Source: Takakia lepidozioides (lineage: Eukaryota > Streptophyta > Takakiopsida > Takakiales > Takakiaceae). From it: DNA of 64,000 bases. The position numbers and the translations under genes are program-made. A model generated the notes under the pieces. It worked only from the letters and a program-made list of their open reading frames with translations, had not been told where the DNA came from and did not search any database. Each line of letters begins with the position of its first letter. Position 1 is the first letter of the stretch. Shown in pieces: positions 1-12,500 of the stretch. The stretch spans positions 7,376,001 to 7,440,000 of the forward strand of contig CM060734.1 in the NCBI GenBank assembly GCA_030704615.1, read 5' to 3'.

Positions 1-981
1 TGATGTTTGCCAGGGCACTTTTCAGCAAGGTCCTATCTTTGGCTTCCATCTTCAGAACCACACTGTCCACCATGTAGTGCCAATTGATTTCGTCGGGGTG
101 GTTCTGCTTGATGTACTCTCTCCAGGTAGAAGACGGTGATTCCCATCCCAGACAAAAAAAACATTTTCCCCTTCATGTGTGCAAACATAGGATCAGCTGC
201 TAGCATCATTTTGAATTCCTTGTTGTGAGTATGCCAATGGGGACCCCAAGCTGCTTCTTCTTCCGCTGTTGGGCCACAAGATTCACCTTCGTCATTCTCA
301 ATGGAATCGTAGAAGGCGGCTGACCCCACCGGGGTAGCCTTCTCGGAATGCAAACTTCATTTTGTCAACGTCCCATGGGATAGCAGGCCTCACTAGCGGG
401 AGGAAATTCTGAGGGTGTGAGAATACACCATGCTCCCCAAAACTCTGTCAATGCTGGTGTGAGTCTCCTCCAACATTTTGGCAGCTGCCATCTGAAAGTC
501 CTCATGCGATATTTCAGGTGGTGGGGGAAGGGGCTGCTCAGACGGAGCACCCATTGGTCTGCATGTACTCTTCTTCATGTAAGCCGACACTTCCTCTAGG
601 AGAGTAGAGTCGTCAACCAGGTACGTCAACAAACGTCGTCATCCAGGTAATCGAACTGCCCGACATTGTCATTATCCTGTTTTTCAGCAAGTGCATTTGC
701 AGGAGCCGCTGCAAGAGCAGCATGTTCGGGATTGTTGCCCAACGTTGCAGGACCAGCGGCTGGTCTGCTGTAGCTGATATATTGTCCCCGGTTTCTTTCT
801 GAAACTCGACCAGCAACATCTTTTTTGCAAGCGGAAGAGGTTTTGTTGGAGACTCATCTGCCTTTCCTTTTAGAACCTTCTGCTTCTTGCGGTTTGCACC
901 GGAAGGGGACTCCGGTGGGCGAGTTTTCTCCACCCTTGGACTGAGCTTTTTCATCACCGGTGTTTTTCCTCCTGATGCCAT
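1..981 (-). pseudogene. ParB-like/methyltransferase family gene, copy A, broken 5' part
   Basis: Running leftward from an ATG at 981, the minus strand encodes a basic Lys-rich N-terminus (MASGGKTPVMKK...; NRKKQKVLKGK). A helix follows (AAKMLEETHTSIDRVLGSMVY, about 445-510), then a ParB-like segment ending at the window edge. The key motif FFVWDGNHRLL (about 130-170) is followed by a conserved EINWHYMVDSVVLK stretch. The reading frame changes at least four times. One change is at a run of eight T's (minus strand) just before the VWDGNHR motif, and another falls between DGNHRLL and the next helix. The same order of segments occurs in copies B and D of this window. No methyltransferase part is seen because the window ends. 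A broken copy of the accessory gene family is the best explanation. It is not expected to make a full protein. Confidence 0.7.
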
Positions 982-1079
982 TGTGCTGTGGACATCAAAC
1001 CTCCACCTTGCCGAAGCACTTCCCACAACCGCACAATATCCAAGCTCGCAAATTCTGCTCTTGGTGAAACCCACTACCC

Positions 1080-3595
1080 AGCGGTTTGTCCTTGTGGTTG
1101 TTGTTGGGGAGTGGTGGTAGTGATCTGGGGTCGTTGGGAAGCCCTTGCAGTGCTTGAAGGTCGCGGGGGTGTCTGGGCTGCGGCAGCTTCCTCTGTTCGC
1201 TCCTACGGCTCTTCAATTTCATGTGATCCCTCCACCTGTGTTGGAATCAGGCATCTAAACATTTGCATGCATTCAAAAATGAACGTAGAAGAAGAAAGGC
1301 ATCGTAAGAAGAAAGACGAAGAAACAAGGAAGCACAAAAGAAAGTGTGTTTCGGTGCTCGATCAAGGGACCGCATCCTGAAAGCACCAAGCTCTCACTGG
1401 AGGCTGCGTCACCTGCGAGTTGGTGAGGATCATCTCCTCCGGAAGGCAAAGGTGCTTCTTCTTAGGCATTGGTCTCGGACCCAAATAGAGTGGGCAGAGT
1501 TGCGTTGGCGTCTAGTTAGTAATTAGGAAGAGAGCCCCGCTTTCGTTTATAAACCCTCTCAGGGCGGTGGGACCCTTCTAGAAGGGTGGGACACATGTCA
1601 GGCCCTAATCAGGCCTACTCCCACCACTCGGCACCTGTATCCTAACTACCCAAATTGGCCTGAACCGTCCCCTATTTAATAGGTATCACCTTCTTGCCTT
1701 TTTTTTTTTGGACCCCTTCATTTCTTGAAATCCCTCTACATATGCCTTATTATGTAAGGCCCCCACTCTAATTCCTGGACCACTCTAGAATGAACATGGC
1801 CTCAAATTGGGGGGCTTATTGAGTTCAACCCTCCCCCCCCCCCACGTCCCCCCTTTAAATTTCTTTGTGGTCTTTTATTGACTCAATGGTAGAAAAATCC
1901 TCGTTTTTGGATAGCTTATAGCCCCGAGCAAGGGCTCGGGAACGCACTGCCCCCGGGCCATCCCGGAGTAGGGAGGAGCGAATACCGCCCCAAGACGGCG
2001 GGAAACTTGCATGAACAAGAAATACAGTAGCCTAAAAATTAGGCTACAGTAGGATGAATAGTGTATGAAGAGAGGTAGAAGATGACGGATTGCGCACTTA
2101 AAATATACCTCCCCCTACCTTTTCTTAGGAACAAGTGAGATTTGGGAGGGACTTGGAACGAAAGAGGGGTGGGCCCACCAATTCACTTATTTTAATAGTT
2201 TAGCCAAGCACGCTTTGCTAGTTTTGAATGATTTTCATTAACGAAGGAGTGATTTATCATCCAAAGGGGATAAACACCATTCATTAGTAGTAGAAGTTGG
2301 TCAACTCTGCGGGAACATGTTCCCTCTACGATAGTGAATAGTTCCCAGTGTAATCTTGTGTTCTCAAGTGGTACCCTTGATCCCCTGGAGGTAATTCTGG
2401 TATCCCTGGGATCTTTTGGAGATTCTCCACCCATAGGAATTTTCTTGTTTTTCTTCATTTTTATTAATTTTTATTTGATTTTCTGCTATTTTTTAATCCA
2501 GTAAATAACCATTGCAATTTAGGAGTTTCTAACGCCCCCCCCCTTTAAACTGAAAACTGAGTTTTAAAGGGATTTAGCCCTTCCTAAGGGTTGTCTTGAT
2601 CCTAAACACCCATGAATTGGAGGGGCAGTGGGAAGAGGTATCCCTCTTCCTCCCTAAACTCGGTAGGCGCTTTGTGAAGGGACCACAAGAGGATCCCGGC
2701 TATAAGCACCTCGGGGTTTAGGCCTGTAGGAAACTTAGAAAATAAGTAAGACTTGGAAGACAATCAATGTATAAAAAATCGTAAACAGACCGTAGGACGT
2801 AGGAACGCAACCTTGCCCTGTGAAGAAGATTGAACTTTTCTTTGCCGGTAGAATTAGAATTTTGTTCACTGATTTCACAACTAACACATCACGGATCCCC
2901 TACACTAACTGCAGTCGGGTGGGCGGTTCTCCGAGCCCAACCCATTCCGCTACACACCTCGACCCCTCCTAGCTAGTATGCCGGCACCCTGGCTGCGTGC
3001 ACCCATGGCTCATCAAAGACTCGGGTCTTTTGAAGATCACTCAGAGTTGTTCGGTTATCTTCAGAAAGAAATCTCAATTTGTGGCTTTGTTTGGAGATAA
3101 GAAGGGAAAAAAGAGGGGCAAAACTCCAGTTGGGATTGTTGTCATCTCATCCACTTTCCTCCCCCCCTGACTTCAGTTGGATTTCCTCCCGGCTGCTATC
3201 TTGAAACAACTGCATGCAAGCTGCAACATACACAACTGCAACTGTGGCAAGACAAAATTTGAACAGGATTTTGGTACAAGCGGGTGGTGGGCATTTCTGT
3301 CCTCAACATGGGACAGCTGCTGTCCAGTTGCCCAACTGAACACCTGGCACACCATCAAATGTAAGGCTACTTTTCCTGAAAGAATTCCAATTTTAAACCC
3401 TATTAACGTACAAGCTTGATGTTACTACAGCAGTACCCTTATTTTGCTTCCAAACTATTCCTGGTTAGGGAGGCTTCACCTGTCACTGAGGACTAGGTGA
3501 CCATAAGGGAAGTGAGAAAAGGGCCTGGAGGCAAATCTTCAATGTACAAGCAAGGGCAAAGCCATCATGCGTGAGGAGGGACTCTATGGTTGGAT
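1080..3595. other. Stretch without a recognisable gene
   Basis: Several short open frames exist here, but none shows a conserved motif, a splice-site pattern or resemblance to anything else in the window. There are C/G homopolymers (about 1831-1843 and 2536-2545). I see no terminal repeats. Part of it could be the 5' end of copy A or an old LTR remnant, which I cannot decide. Confidence 0.5.
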
Positions 3596-6500
3596 TCACA
3601 TCATCATGTTTAGGTCAGACAAATCATCCATTGGAACGTCTAAACCCATGAGAAGCTCATCTGATGGTTGCAAGCTGGGGTCCTCGACCTCAAAGTCAAG
3701 CCATGCCCCCAAGGCTTGTGCACTCAAATCCGTACCCATATCTTCCATGCCAGGCAGGGGCAACTGTGAGAGGTCTACAACTGCCTCACTGTCAATCCCA
3801 CGCCTGGGCTCTTGAGAAGGAACAGGGGCCAGCAGTATTGGAGCAAGTTCCTGCTTTGCGTGTGCCAACCTCTGTATGGATGGTTGTTGTGCAGCTGGGG
3901 CCTGCCCCTTCGAGAATTGCTGCTGAATGGGAGGTTTCGGAAACAATCCATTCACAGGTTTTAAGAGAGGCACATTTTTAAGTCGTGGTTTCGTCTTGGT
4001 CTTGCGCTCCCCCTTGATGTTGCCTAGGTTGGGCCAGGCAGCAGCAGCCACAGTCCCTCCTTTAGTGCTGTCTCCACTGCGACTATGGCTACCTTCCTTA
4101 TACTGGCTCCCCTTCCCATCACGGTCGCGCTCACTGCGCTTTCCCTTTGTCCCACCCAGGCCATTGATCCCTAATGTCTTGACATCCCGCATGCTGGTTG
4201 GGCCTGCCACATCTTCCAGTAACACTTCTCGCTCCTTTGCTCGTGATGGCCAAGCCTCCTCTTTAGGTTTGACACGTTCCGTAGGAGGTCCTAGAGGTGA
4301 GGGCCCCTCTGACAAATCCCTTTCTGTCTTTGCCCTTCCTTCTGGCCGGCGGACAGCAGGCCGTCCTAAGGCTTCAGTAACAACAGCAGCTGTTGCAACA
4401 ACTCCACAAGCAATCTCCATCACATAGGGAGGGAGGAAAAAGCAATAAACTAAAGTGAAAAGCCACAATTTAGCATAAAAACATATTCCAGCTACTTTAC
4501 ATGGGCTAATTTTCTTTTAACCTGCCAGACTAAGATAATATTTTCTTTCTGCACACATGCCCTATTGTAAGGGTTGCAGACATGTAAAGAGAAATGAATC
4601 TAGTTTGAACAAAACAAGGTGGTTCCCAAAAGTGCAGAAGGTGCATGTTCATCCTCTTCTTTCCAATTAGAGCCCGGCAACATAGACTAAAAAGTGCACC
4701 TCCATGTCCATACATGAATACAGACATACAAGCAGCATGCAAAGAGAGGAAAGGTACACCAACCTGGAGGCTTAGGAGTTGGAACTGGCACCAATACAGG
4801 GGCATCTGCAGCAACAGGAGTAACACCTGCATCACTCTCTAAAGCACCAGCAGCTCCCTCCTTTGCTACGCTCACTTTGGGATTGACGCAAAAAAGCAAA
4901 TCCCGCAGTGTAGGGTCAACAATACAGCCATGGCCTGCTTTAAAGCTGTGAACCCTTGCCAGCACCCGCTTGGCAAAGGTCAGTGCTGCAGCTCTAGCCC
5001 CTTTGGCAGCTGCTCCCTTGGAGCCCGAGTTTCCCCCTCGTCCCTGAAAACAAGGAAAACTGGTGTCAAAACAACACAAAGAAGCTTTGATAACAGCATA
5101 CAACATAGAGATCTGACTGTGCAGTAACACACCTCATGCTGTTTACCTCTTGGATATTAGAATAACTGTATGTTCCACTAGATTAAAAAAAGAAGAATCT
5201 CAGACCCAGTCATTTATACCAAAGCACTCTCTTGCATATAACTCTCACACATTCATTACGATTGTACCCACCTACAAGGGTCAAACCAAATAGCTGAATG
5301 TTCCTATGGGAAGCCTCTCAGAAGAACAGTTCCAGGATTTAATTGATGCAAAGCCTGCTTACAATGTAGCACTCTGCATGTTTCTTTTGCCGTGACTTCA
5401 ATATTCCCACTTACAACGCTCAGTTCAAGACCATTTGGTACGATGATGTTAATAGCAACCCAGACATGCATCATATCACAAGTGAAGACTGAAGACAGGT
5501 CAGTGGGCATACCATGCGCCGAGTGTAGGCCAATTCCACAAGCTTCTCCATGGCCAGGTGCTCCCGAGCCCTGTAGTTCAGATTTACAGTCATTTACATA
5601 TAGCAAAGTATCCTTCTCAAAGATCCAGTCTACAAACTGGACCATACTCGGCAGGCAGAGAAGTGAAGGCAGATCAGAATTTGACAAGGGTGTTCCTTGA
5701 CCATAATCGCTTGCTGCAGCTCGGTTTACAGGTTGGGCTGCCAGCAATGGTCCTGGTGGACAAACCTGTTTCTTACAATGATCTCAGGGAACTGCCAGTG
5801 CCTGCTTCTACTCCGTGGCCACATTATCAATATCCATTTAAGGCAAAGACTGCACCTGTCTTCAGCTTCCTTCCTGGCCAGGACCGCGCTCTCAAGACTT
5901 TTGATTCGTCCCTTATTATTGCAAACCTGTGCCGGGAAACTCAGTCTCATTAGAATAAACTGTTTATTTCAATGACAATTATTACAAGCAAAGGCTTGGA
6001 GCCCCAGTTTGCAACTCCATCTTTACTTCACTGAAATTTCTGTGATACGTACATGCTTCGATTCAAATTGGAACATCTTTAAGAGAAATCAGGCCAATTC
6101 ACTGCTATACGACAGTTGTTTGTGCAACAGCACGGGATACAACTCCATGTCATGCCTAGCCTTGTCCTACACATCAAATGAGAGTTTCCAATTAGAACAA
6201 CAAAGCCAGATGAGCAGGGATGGCAAAGGGAAAATGACCTGCTCTTTGAGTTCATACTGCATCTTCCTGAGCTCCTCACTAATCTCGTCATCTTCTCTTT
6301 GACAAAAATCGGGCTGCTTTCCCCCACTCATGCGTACCCAGATCCGTCAGTGTCTCTCTCTATTAGCAGTTTGCATTCACAAAGTCCTCCAGCTTCTAGT
6401 GTTTTTGTGGGCTTTCCACGTACGTTATATAAGTTTCTTTCTTTCTCCCAAAACAAACCCAATCTCTCACTGAAGTCTTCCATTATGAGGATCAGAAATG

Positions 6501-9500
6501 CTTGGCAGCTTATCTGCACGAAGCTTTGAGCCTTAGGCAATCCCTTGAGCAGTAGTTGCTGTTTGGGCTGCTTCTGGCCCTTTGTCTTTCTTTCTTGTAT
6601 CTTGCTTTCCTATTGCCCCATAAGCTCTTTGAGGTTTTGCAGACGTTATAAAGTTCCATTTCATTTCATTTCTCCCTATCGCTCATGGTTTCTCTCTCTA
6701 CCTCGCCCAACCTCTCCCTCTCTCTACTGTCATTTAGTGTGTCCCGCAGGCTCTCTGGGACAGTGGAGGTAATAAATCTGTTTTTCTCTCTATCAGCCTT
6801 ATCTGTCAATAATAGGGCTGGCAATTCACATGCGTCACAATTTCGAGCTAGGGCCAGAAAAACAAGTGCGCCCAATCACCCTCATGCTCTCCACTATATT
6901 GTTATGCCAGAACATACTCATCTCCTTGTGACTGGATTGCCCTTGGGAGAGCCTGACCGGCTCCAGGAAGGCAAGTATCCCATGAGACATACCGCCTAAA
7001 AACTGGACAAGGTTTCCTCAGCAACTCTTTCTCACTCAAAAGCTGGGACTAGTGAGTACGAGAACCCTACCACTCAGCAAAGCCCAATAATGACAAAAGG
7101 ATCCTCCAACATGCACTGAATAAGCAAACGGCTTAACCAGATTCCACAGATGCCCATACGGCAAACTCATGGAATCCCTGGCTGGTCATATGCAGTGTGG
7201 CTAAAGAGGAAAACATAAAGTAACTACTCCCAAATTTATCCAACCAAACCATGCTTCCCGGAGATGGCACTCACCAATTGCTCAGGAAGCAATCCAATGC
7301 TCTGAAGTTCCAACAATAACCTGTCATCTAAACTCATTCGCTGAAACTGCCCTTCCCAAGGTGTCATTCCTGCCCCATGAGCCTGTCTGCCTATTCCCTG
7401 ATGGTCGTCCTTACTATAACCAAACATTTCATCCCCATAGACCCATTCAGGTCTGCCTGCATACTCCCCCTCAGCATCAGCAAGGATATCCTCCCCCTCT
7501 GCTAGGTCATCACCCCTTAGGAAAGACCCCCCAGGGCGGTTCATATGCCCATTAGACACAGCTGACCCTTCACTATATCCTCCATCTCTCACCCCATGAC
7601 TCCAACCATCACATTCCTGTTTCCCAATTTCAGAGTCTGACTCTCCATCAGGATCCTGCCGCTCATAATCTGTGCGCTCACTCTCGCTCCGACTACTCGG
7701 CCGCAGTGGCGATTCAGAGTCCCGCATCGGGCATTCTGCGAAAGGCTGGTCTAAGCAGGCTTCATAAAAAGGTTTTCGGCTGTTGTCAACCTGCCCCTCA
7801 TTGATGAATGCTGACAGTAGCCGTTGAGAGAGTGAAAATATTTTATCGAAAGAGATGCCATTGACCCATCTCCTTCCGCCGCACCCATTTTCATGTCTGT
7901 CTTTTGTATTGTTGGAGTTTTTGGTTGTGAAGCCCCCACCACTTTCTATGCTTCCATTGGCCAAACACATAGACTTGCCACCTGTCTCCAGGTTTGGTGA
8001 CACTGGTGGGGTCCCACTGCTTCGTACCAAGTCCACCTGCCCCATAACATGCACACAATTGCACTGTATCAATACAGCACCAAGCTTACAAGCACAAGCA
8101 CCCAGCAAGTCTTATTTTCATTGTGTTGACTGCATCTATGGTGCAATAGAAATGGTTAAGATTTTAAGTCTAGAGGGAGCCATGCTACACTCATAACAAG
8201 CAGACACAGAAGAGCTGACCAAAAGACCATTGCATACCTTGCCAGAGTGATCTCCACAAGATGGGATGTGCAAGGCTGAGTCACTCTCCTCCAGATCTGT
8301 GGTCTGCATCAGGAATATGAGGATTAAAGTCAGCCTAATCACTGATATGTGCCCTGAATGTCCCAAGCTCAAAGTAGTGAGAATGTGACAACACAAGCTA
8401 AGAGAGTACTTCACAGAAGAAAGGTAACTCTAAGACAACTGAAAGAACTTGAAAGACTCGAGAGATATTATTACCTCCACTGGAAACCGGAAGCACTTAT
8501 GTGAAACACCCAAATAAGACTCAAAACCCTGCCAGAAGTTTTATGCCTAACTTCATAGATTGTACTCATAAGACGTTGTTTGCCGTAGCCTTGTGGCCAT
8601 TGACCCCGCGCCCAGTTTGAGCGGGAACAAAAGGGACAGAACCTACCTCTGTCAGGGGCTGACGTTGGTAGTAAGACTTACCTCCATATAAAGAATTAAT
8701 CCGGGTTTTCCAGATATCCTCTAGAAATCCCTTCACACAAACATCAATCTGCTGTGTGTGATTTGCCCAAAAACTAGGCCTCAGGAGGGCCTGGGCTTTT
8801 GGCTCAGCCTCGAGACTTTCAAAGTTGGTAAACAGGGGTACAGGCACATTTCCCTTAATAGATTTGAAGAGAGCGTCTCTTTGGTGAGAGAACCCCGGAC
8901 AGTGTATCAGAAAATGAATACTGTCTTCAGATTGCCCACACAACGGGCAATTGCACTCTCCCTTTCCTCTCTGCTTCTGTTTGCTGTTCAAAGGTAGGCT
9001 TCCTGCCCTGAGTTTAAATTTCAGTCTAGTGCCGAGAGTGGGTAGACCCTTGAGGTCATCCAAGATGTCCTCCCCCATGTCACAGACTGGAAACAAGTTC
9101 AGGGAAGTTTTCTGCCTAACTTCATTTTCATCAGACAATCTCATGGCAACAGACATGGCTGAGGACACTACAGCCTCTAAGTCAGATTTATCCAGCAGGG
9201 TCAAGACTTGCGGATCCAGGTCCAGGTCCTTGAGGATCTCTTCTACTCTCTTCTGCCAGGACTTAGCCTGTTTGACAGGGCGGTCCTGTTTCCAAGATAT
9301 AGAGTCGATTAACTTAGGATATCTGGTGTTGGGCATAGTTTGCAGCTGACCCCACCATCTGACCTTGAATTCATCTCGTCGGGAGCTTAAGGACGGAATG
9401 CCAAACTCACCCCGAACAGCCACATTGGCTGTTTTGGAGCATGCTGACATACACTCCTTAAGCACCCCCACTTGAATGGATTCTAGAGACTTAGCCTGGT

Positions 9501-12500
9501 TGGAGTTATCAACCCATATAGCAGATCCGTACTCCAAGGCAGGTCTAATAACGCGACAAAGCATGGTTTTCTTAACCTCAGAGTTGACCCCTCTGCAGTG
9601 GAAAAATTTAGTGAGCCCCAGAGCCCCTTGCCAGTTTGAACAACTTTCCGGATATGTGCATCCCAATTACAATTGGAGGAGAACTCAACGCCCAGGTAAG
9701 TGTAGGAAGGGAGGACCGGGATCTCTTGGCTACCCCACTGCCACTTAAGATCACTTCCTCCCTCTCCTCTGTCGTTGAATGCTACCACTGCACATTTGCT
9801 GACATTAGCCTCTAACCCCCAAAGATCAAAGTATCTCTTCGCACAATCAATCAACTCCTGGAGATTGGTTGGAGTCTCCCCTATGCCTGCGAAGTCATCC
9901 GCAAACATAAGGGCTGGTATGGTGGTATCACCCACCCTTAACCCAAATCCCTCACTTTCCACATCCTCGAGGAGTTGATTGATGAAAACATTGAAGAGCA
10001 GAGGGGAGAGAGTACATCCTTGAGCTACACCTTGGTCTATGTCAAAGAAGTTGGACTTCTGTCCGTTAACAGTGACACAGCTTTTGGTGTGAGCATACAA
10101 GTTGTGGACAACTCTCCACATCTTTCCCTTGATCCCACAAGACCAGAGGCGGAACCATAGGCCATCTCTCCACACTGTGTCATAAGCCTTTTTGACATCC
10201 AGGAAAAAGACATAAGTGGGTTTCCCTTCTTTTTTCCTTCCCTGGATAATCTGGCTTAGAGTGAAGATATGATCCACACAGCCCCTGTTTCGCCGAAAGC
10301 CAGCTTGGCCTTCGTGAAAACAACCTCTAGACTCCAGATCAACCTCGAGACGAGTACTTATAACTCTGCAGAATGTCTTGCCAACAGCATTGAGGAGCGT
10401 GATGCCACGGTAGTTCCCCGGTTCTTCTCTGTCACCCTTCTTGTATAGATTGACAATGACCCCCTGTCGCCAGCGAAAGGGGATCATTTCAGTCTTCCAG
10501 ATAAGGTTAAAGAGGAGAACTAGGGCCTCTATCATGGGATCGCCACCGTGCTTGATAAGCTCGTTGACAATTCCATCAGGTCCACCAGCTTTATATCCAT
10601 TTAAATGTTCAATTGCTTCCACAATCTCAGAAGAACTAATGGGAGCATTATAAGCCATTGAAACTAACTTCATAGAGTGAGGTTGTTTGCCGTAGCCTTG
10701 TGGCCATTGACCCCGCCCACAGTTTGAGCGGAACACAAAGGGACTTCATAGAATGTACTCATAAGACGTTTGCTGTAGCCTTGTGGCCATTGACCCCGTG
10801 CGCAGTTTGAACGGAACACAAAGGGACAGAACCTATCTCTGTCAGGAGCTGAAGTCGGTAGTAAGACTTACCTTGGTAAAGAACATTGATCCGGGTTTTC
10901 CAGATATCCTCTAGAAATCCCTTCACACAAGCATCAATTTGCTGTGTGTGGTTTGCCCAGTAACTAGGCCCCAGAAGGGCCTGGGCTTTTGGCTCAGCCT
11001 CGAGACTTTCAAAGTTGGTAAACATAGGTACAGGCACAATTCCCGATTTGAGGAGAGCGTCTCTCTGGTGAGAGTACCCTGGACAGTGTATCAGGAAATG
11101 AATATTGTCTTCGGGTTGCCCACACAACGGGCAATCGCACTCTCCCTTTCCTCTCTGCTTCTGTTTACTGTCCAAAGGTAGGCTTCCTGCCCTGAGTTTA
11201 AATTTCAGTCTGGTGCCGAGAGTGGGTAGACCCTTGAGGTCATCCATGATATCCTCCCCCATGTCACAGACTGGAAACAGGTTCAGGGAATTCTGCCTAA
11301 CTTCATTTTCATCGGACAATTTTCTGGTAACAGACATGGCTTTGGACACTACAGTCTCTAAGTCAGATTTATCCAGCAAGGTCAAGACTTGCGGGTCCAG
11401 ATTCAGATCCTTGAGAATCTCTTCTACTCTCTTCTGCCAGGACTTAGCCTGTTTGACAGGGCGGTCCTGTTTCCAAGATATAGAGTCGATTAACTTAGGA
11501 TATCTGGTGTTGGACGTGTTGCAACTGACCCCACCACCTGACCTTGGAATTCATCTCGTCGGGAGCTTAAGGAAGGGATGCCAAACTCGCCCCGAACAGC
11601 CACATTGGCTGTTTTGGAGCATGCTGACATGCACTCCTTAAGCACCCCCACTTGAATGGATTCTAGAGACTTAGCCTGGGACTAAGGGACTTCATAGAGA
11701 GAGAGAGAGATTGTACTCATAAGACGTTGTTTGCCGTAGCCTTGTGGCCATAGAGAGAGAGAGAGAGAGAGAGAAACTGTACTTGTTGGCGGAGATAAGA
11801 CAGGTCATTGGAAGTAACATATGCGAAATATGGCTCTACTTGCCTCCAAAAACCACTGGAGCAACCAGAAGCTGCATGCACAAAAATTTGATTGGCAATA
11901 AATTGGAGGTGAACTTGACAAATACAGTAAAAATGCTAATCAATTGAGAAATAACAGTCAATCTAGTCTGAATTCTTAAGCCTCTGGAAGAGGACATTCA
12001 ACCAGTGTCCTGATATCACACTGTGGTAGCCACCTTTTACTTCAATCCTGCCAGCTTCTCTTACTACTTGACAAGCCTTCAAAAGGGATGCTAATCTCAC
12101 CACTGGCATTTACAGCAAGCTTGACTGCATTGACCAGTTGCTCAAGATCATCATCAGACTCTCCTGCAAATTTTAAAACCACAAGTCAGGTGCACGCTCA
12201 TTGACGTGCCACGCTCACCCACCTTCCACAAGTAACCTTAATTCAGTTCTACTTTGGAGTTAAATCCTGAGCTACTGTATGTAGCGCTCAAGAAAACCCC
12301 AATTAGCAACGCCAGCCATTGCATAGCATGGAAAGCATCGTGTCCAATCTAAGTACCAGCAGCAAAAACTTACAATCTTCTCCCAGGTCGAGTAAAAACT
12401 AAGAAAACAATGCCACGATAACATATCTACTCAAAGCTACTCCAATCTCTGATCGTGGTAATGGCACTGCTAGGAAGCCTGGAATGTTACTGCCATCCAT

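Larger units (their letters stand above)
8553..11773 (-). mobile_element. Chain of four 5'-truncated non-LTR retrotransposon (LINE) insertions in a host intron
   Basis: Four LINE 3' ends point the same way (3' end to the left). Each starts with the same + strand boundary motif ACTTCATAGA followed by the LINE tail. Two copies are long (about 8553-10664 and 10745-11690). Two are only tens of bases long (about 10665-10744 and 11691-11750). The long copies encode the same C-terminal protein, so one family inserted repeatedly. The tail carries GA/CT simple repeats (11697-11709 and 11753-11773) rather than poly(A). All copies lie inside one intron of the host gene, antisense to the + strand and therefore co-oriented with the gene. 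Confidence 0.75.
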
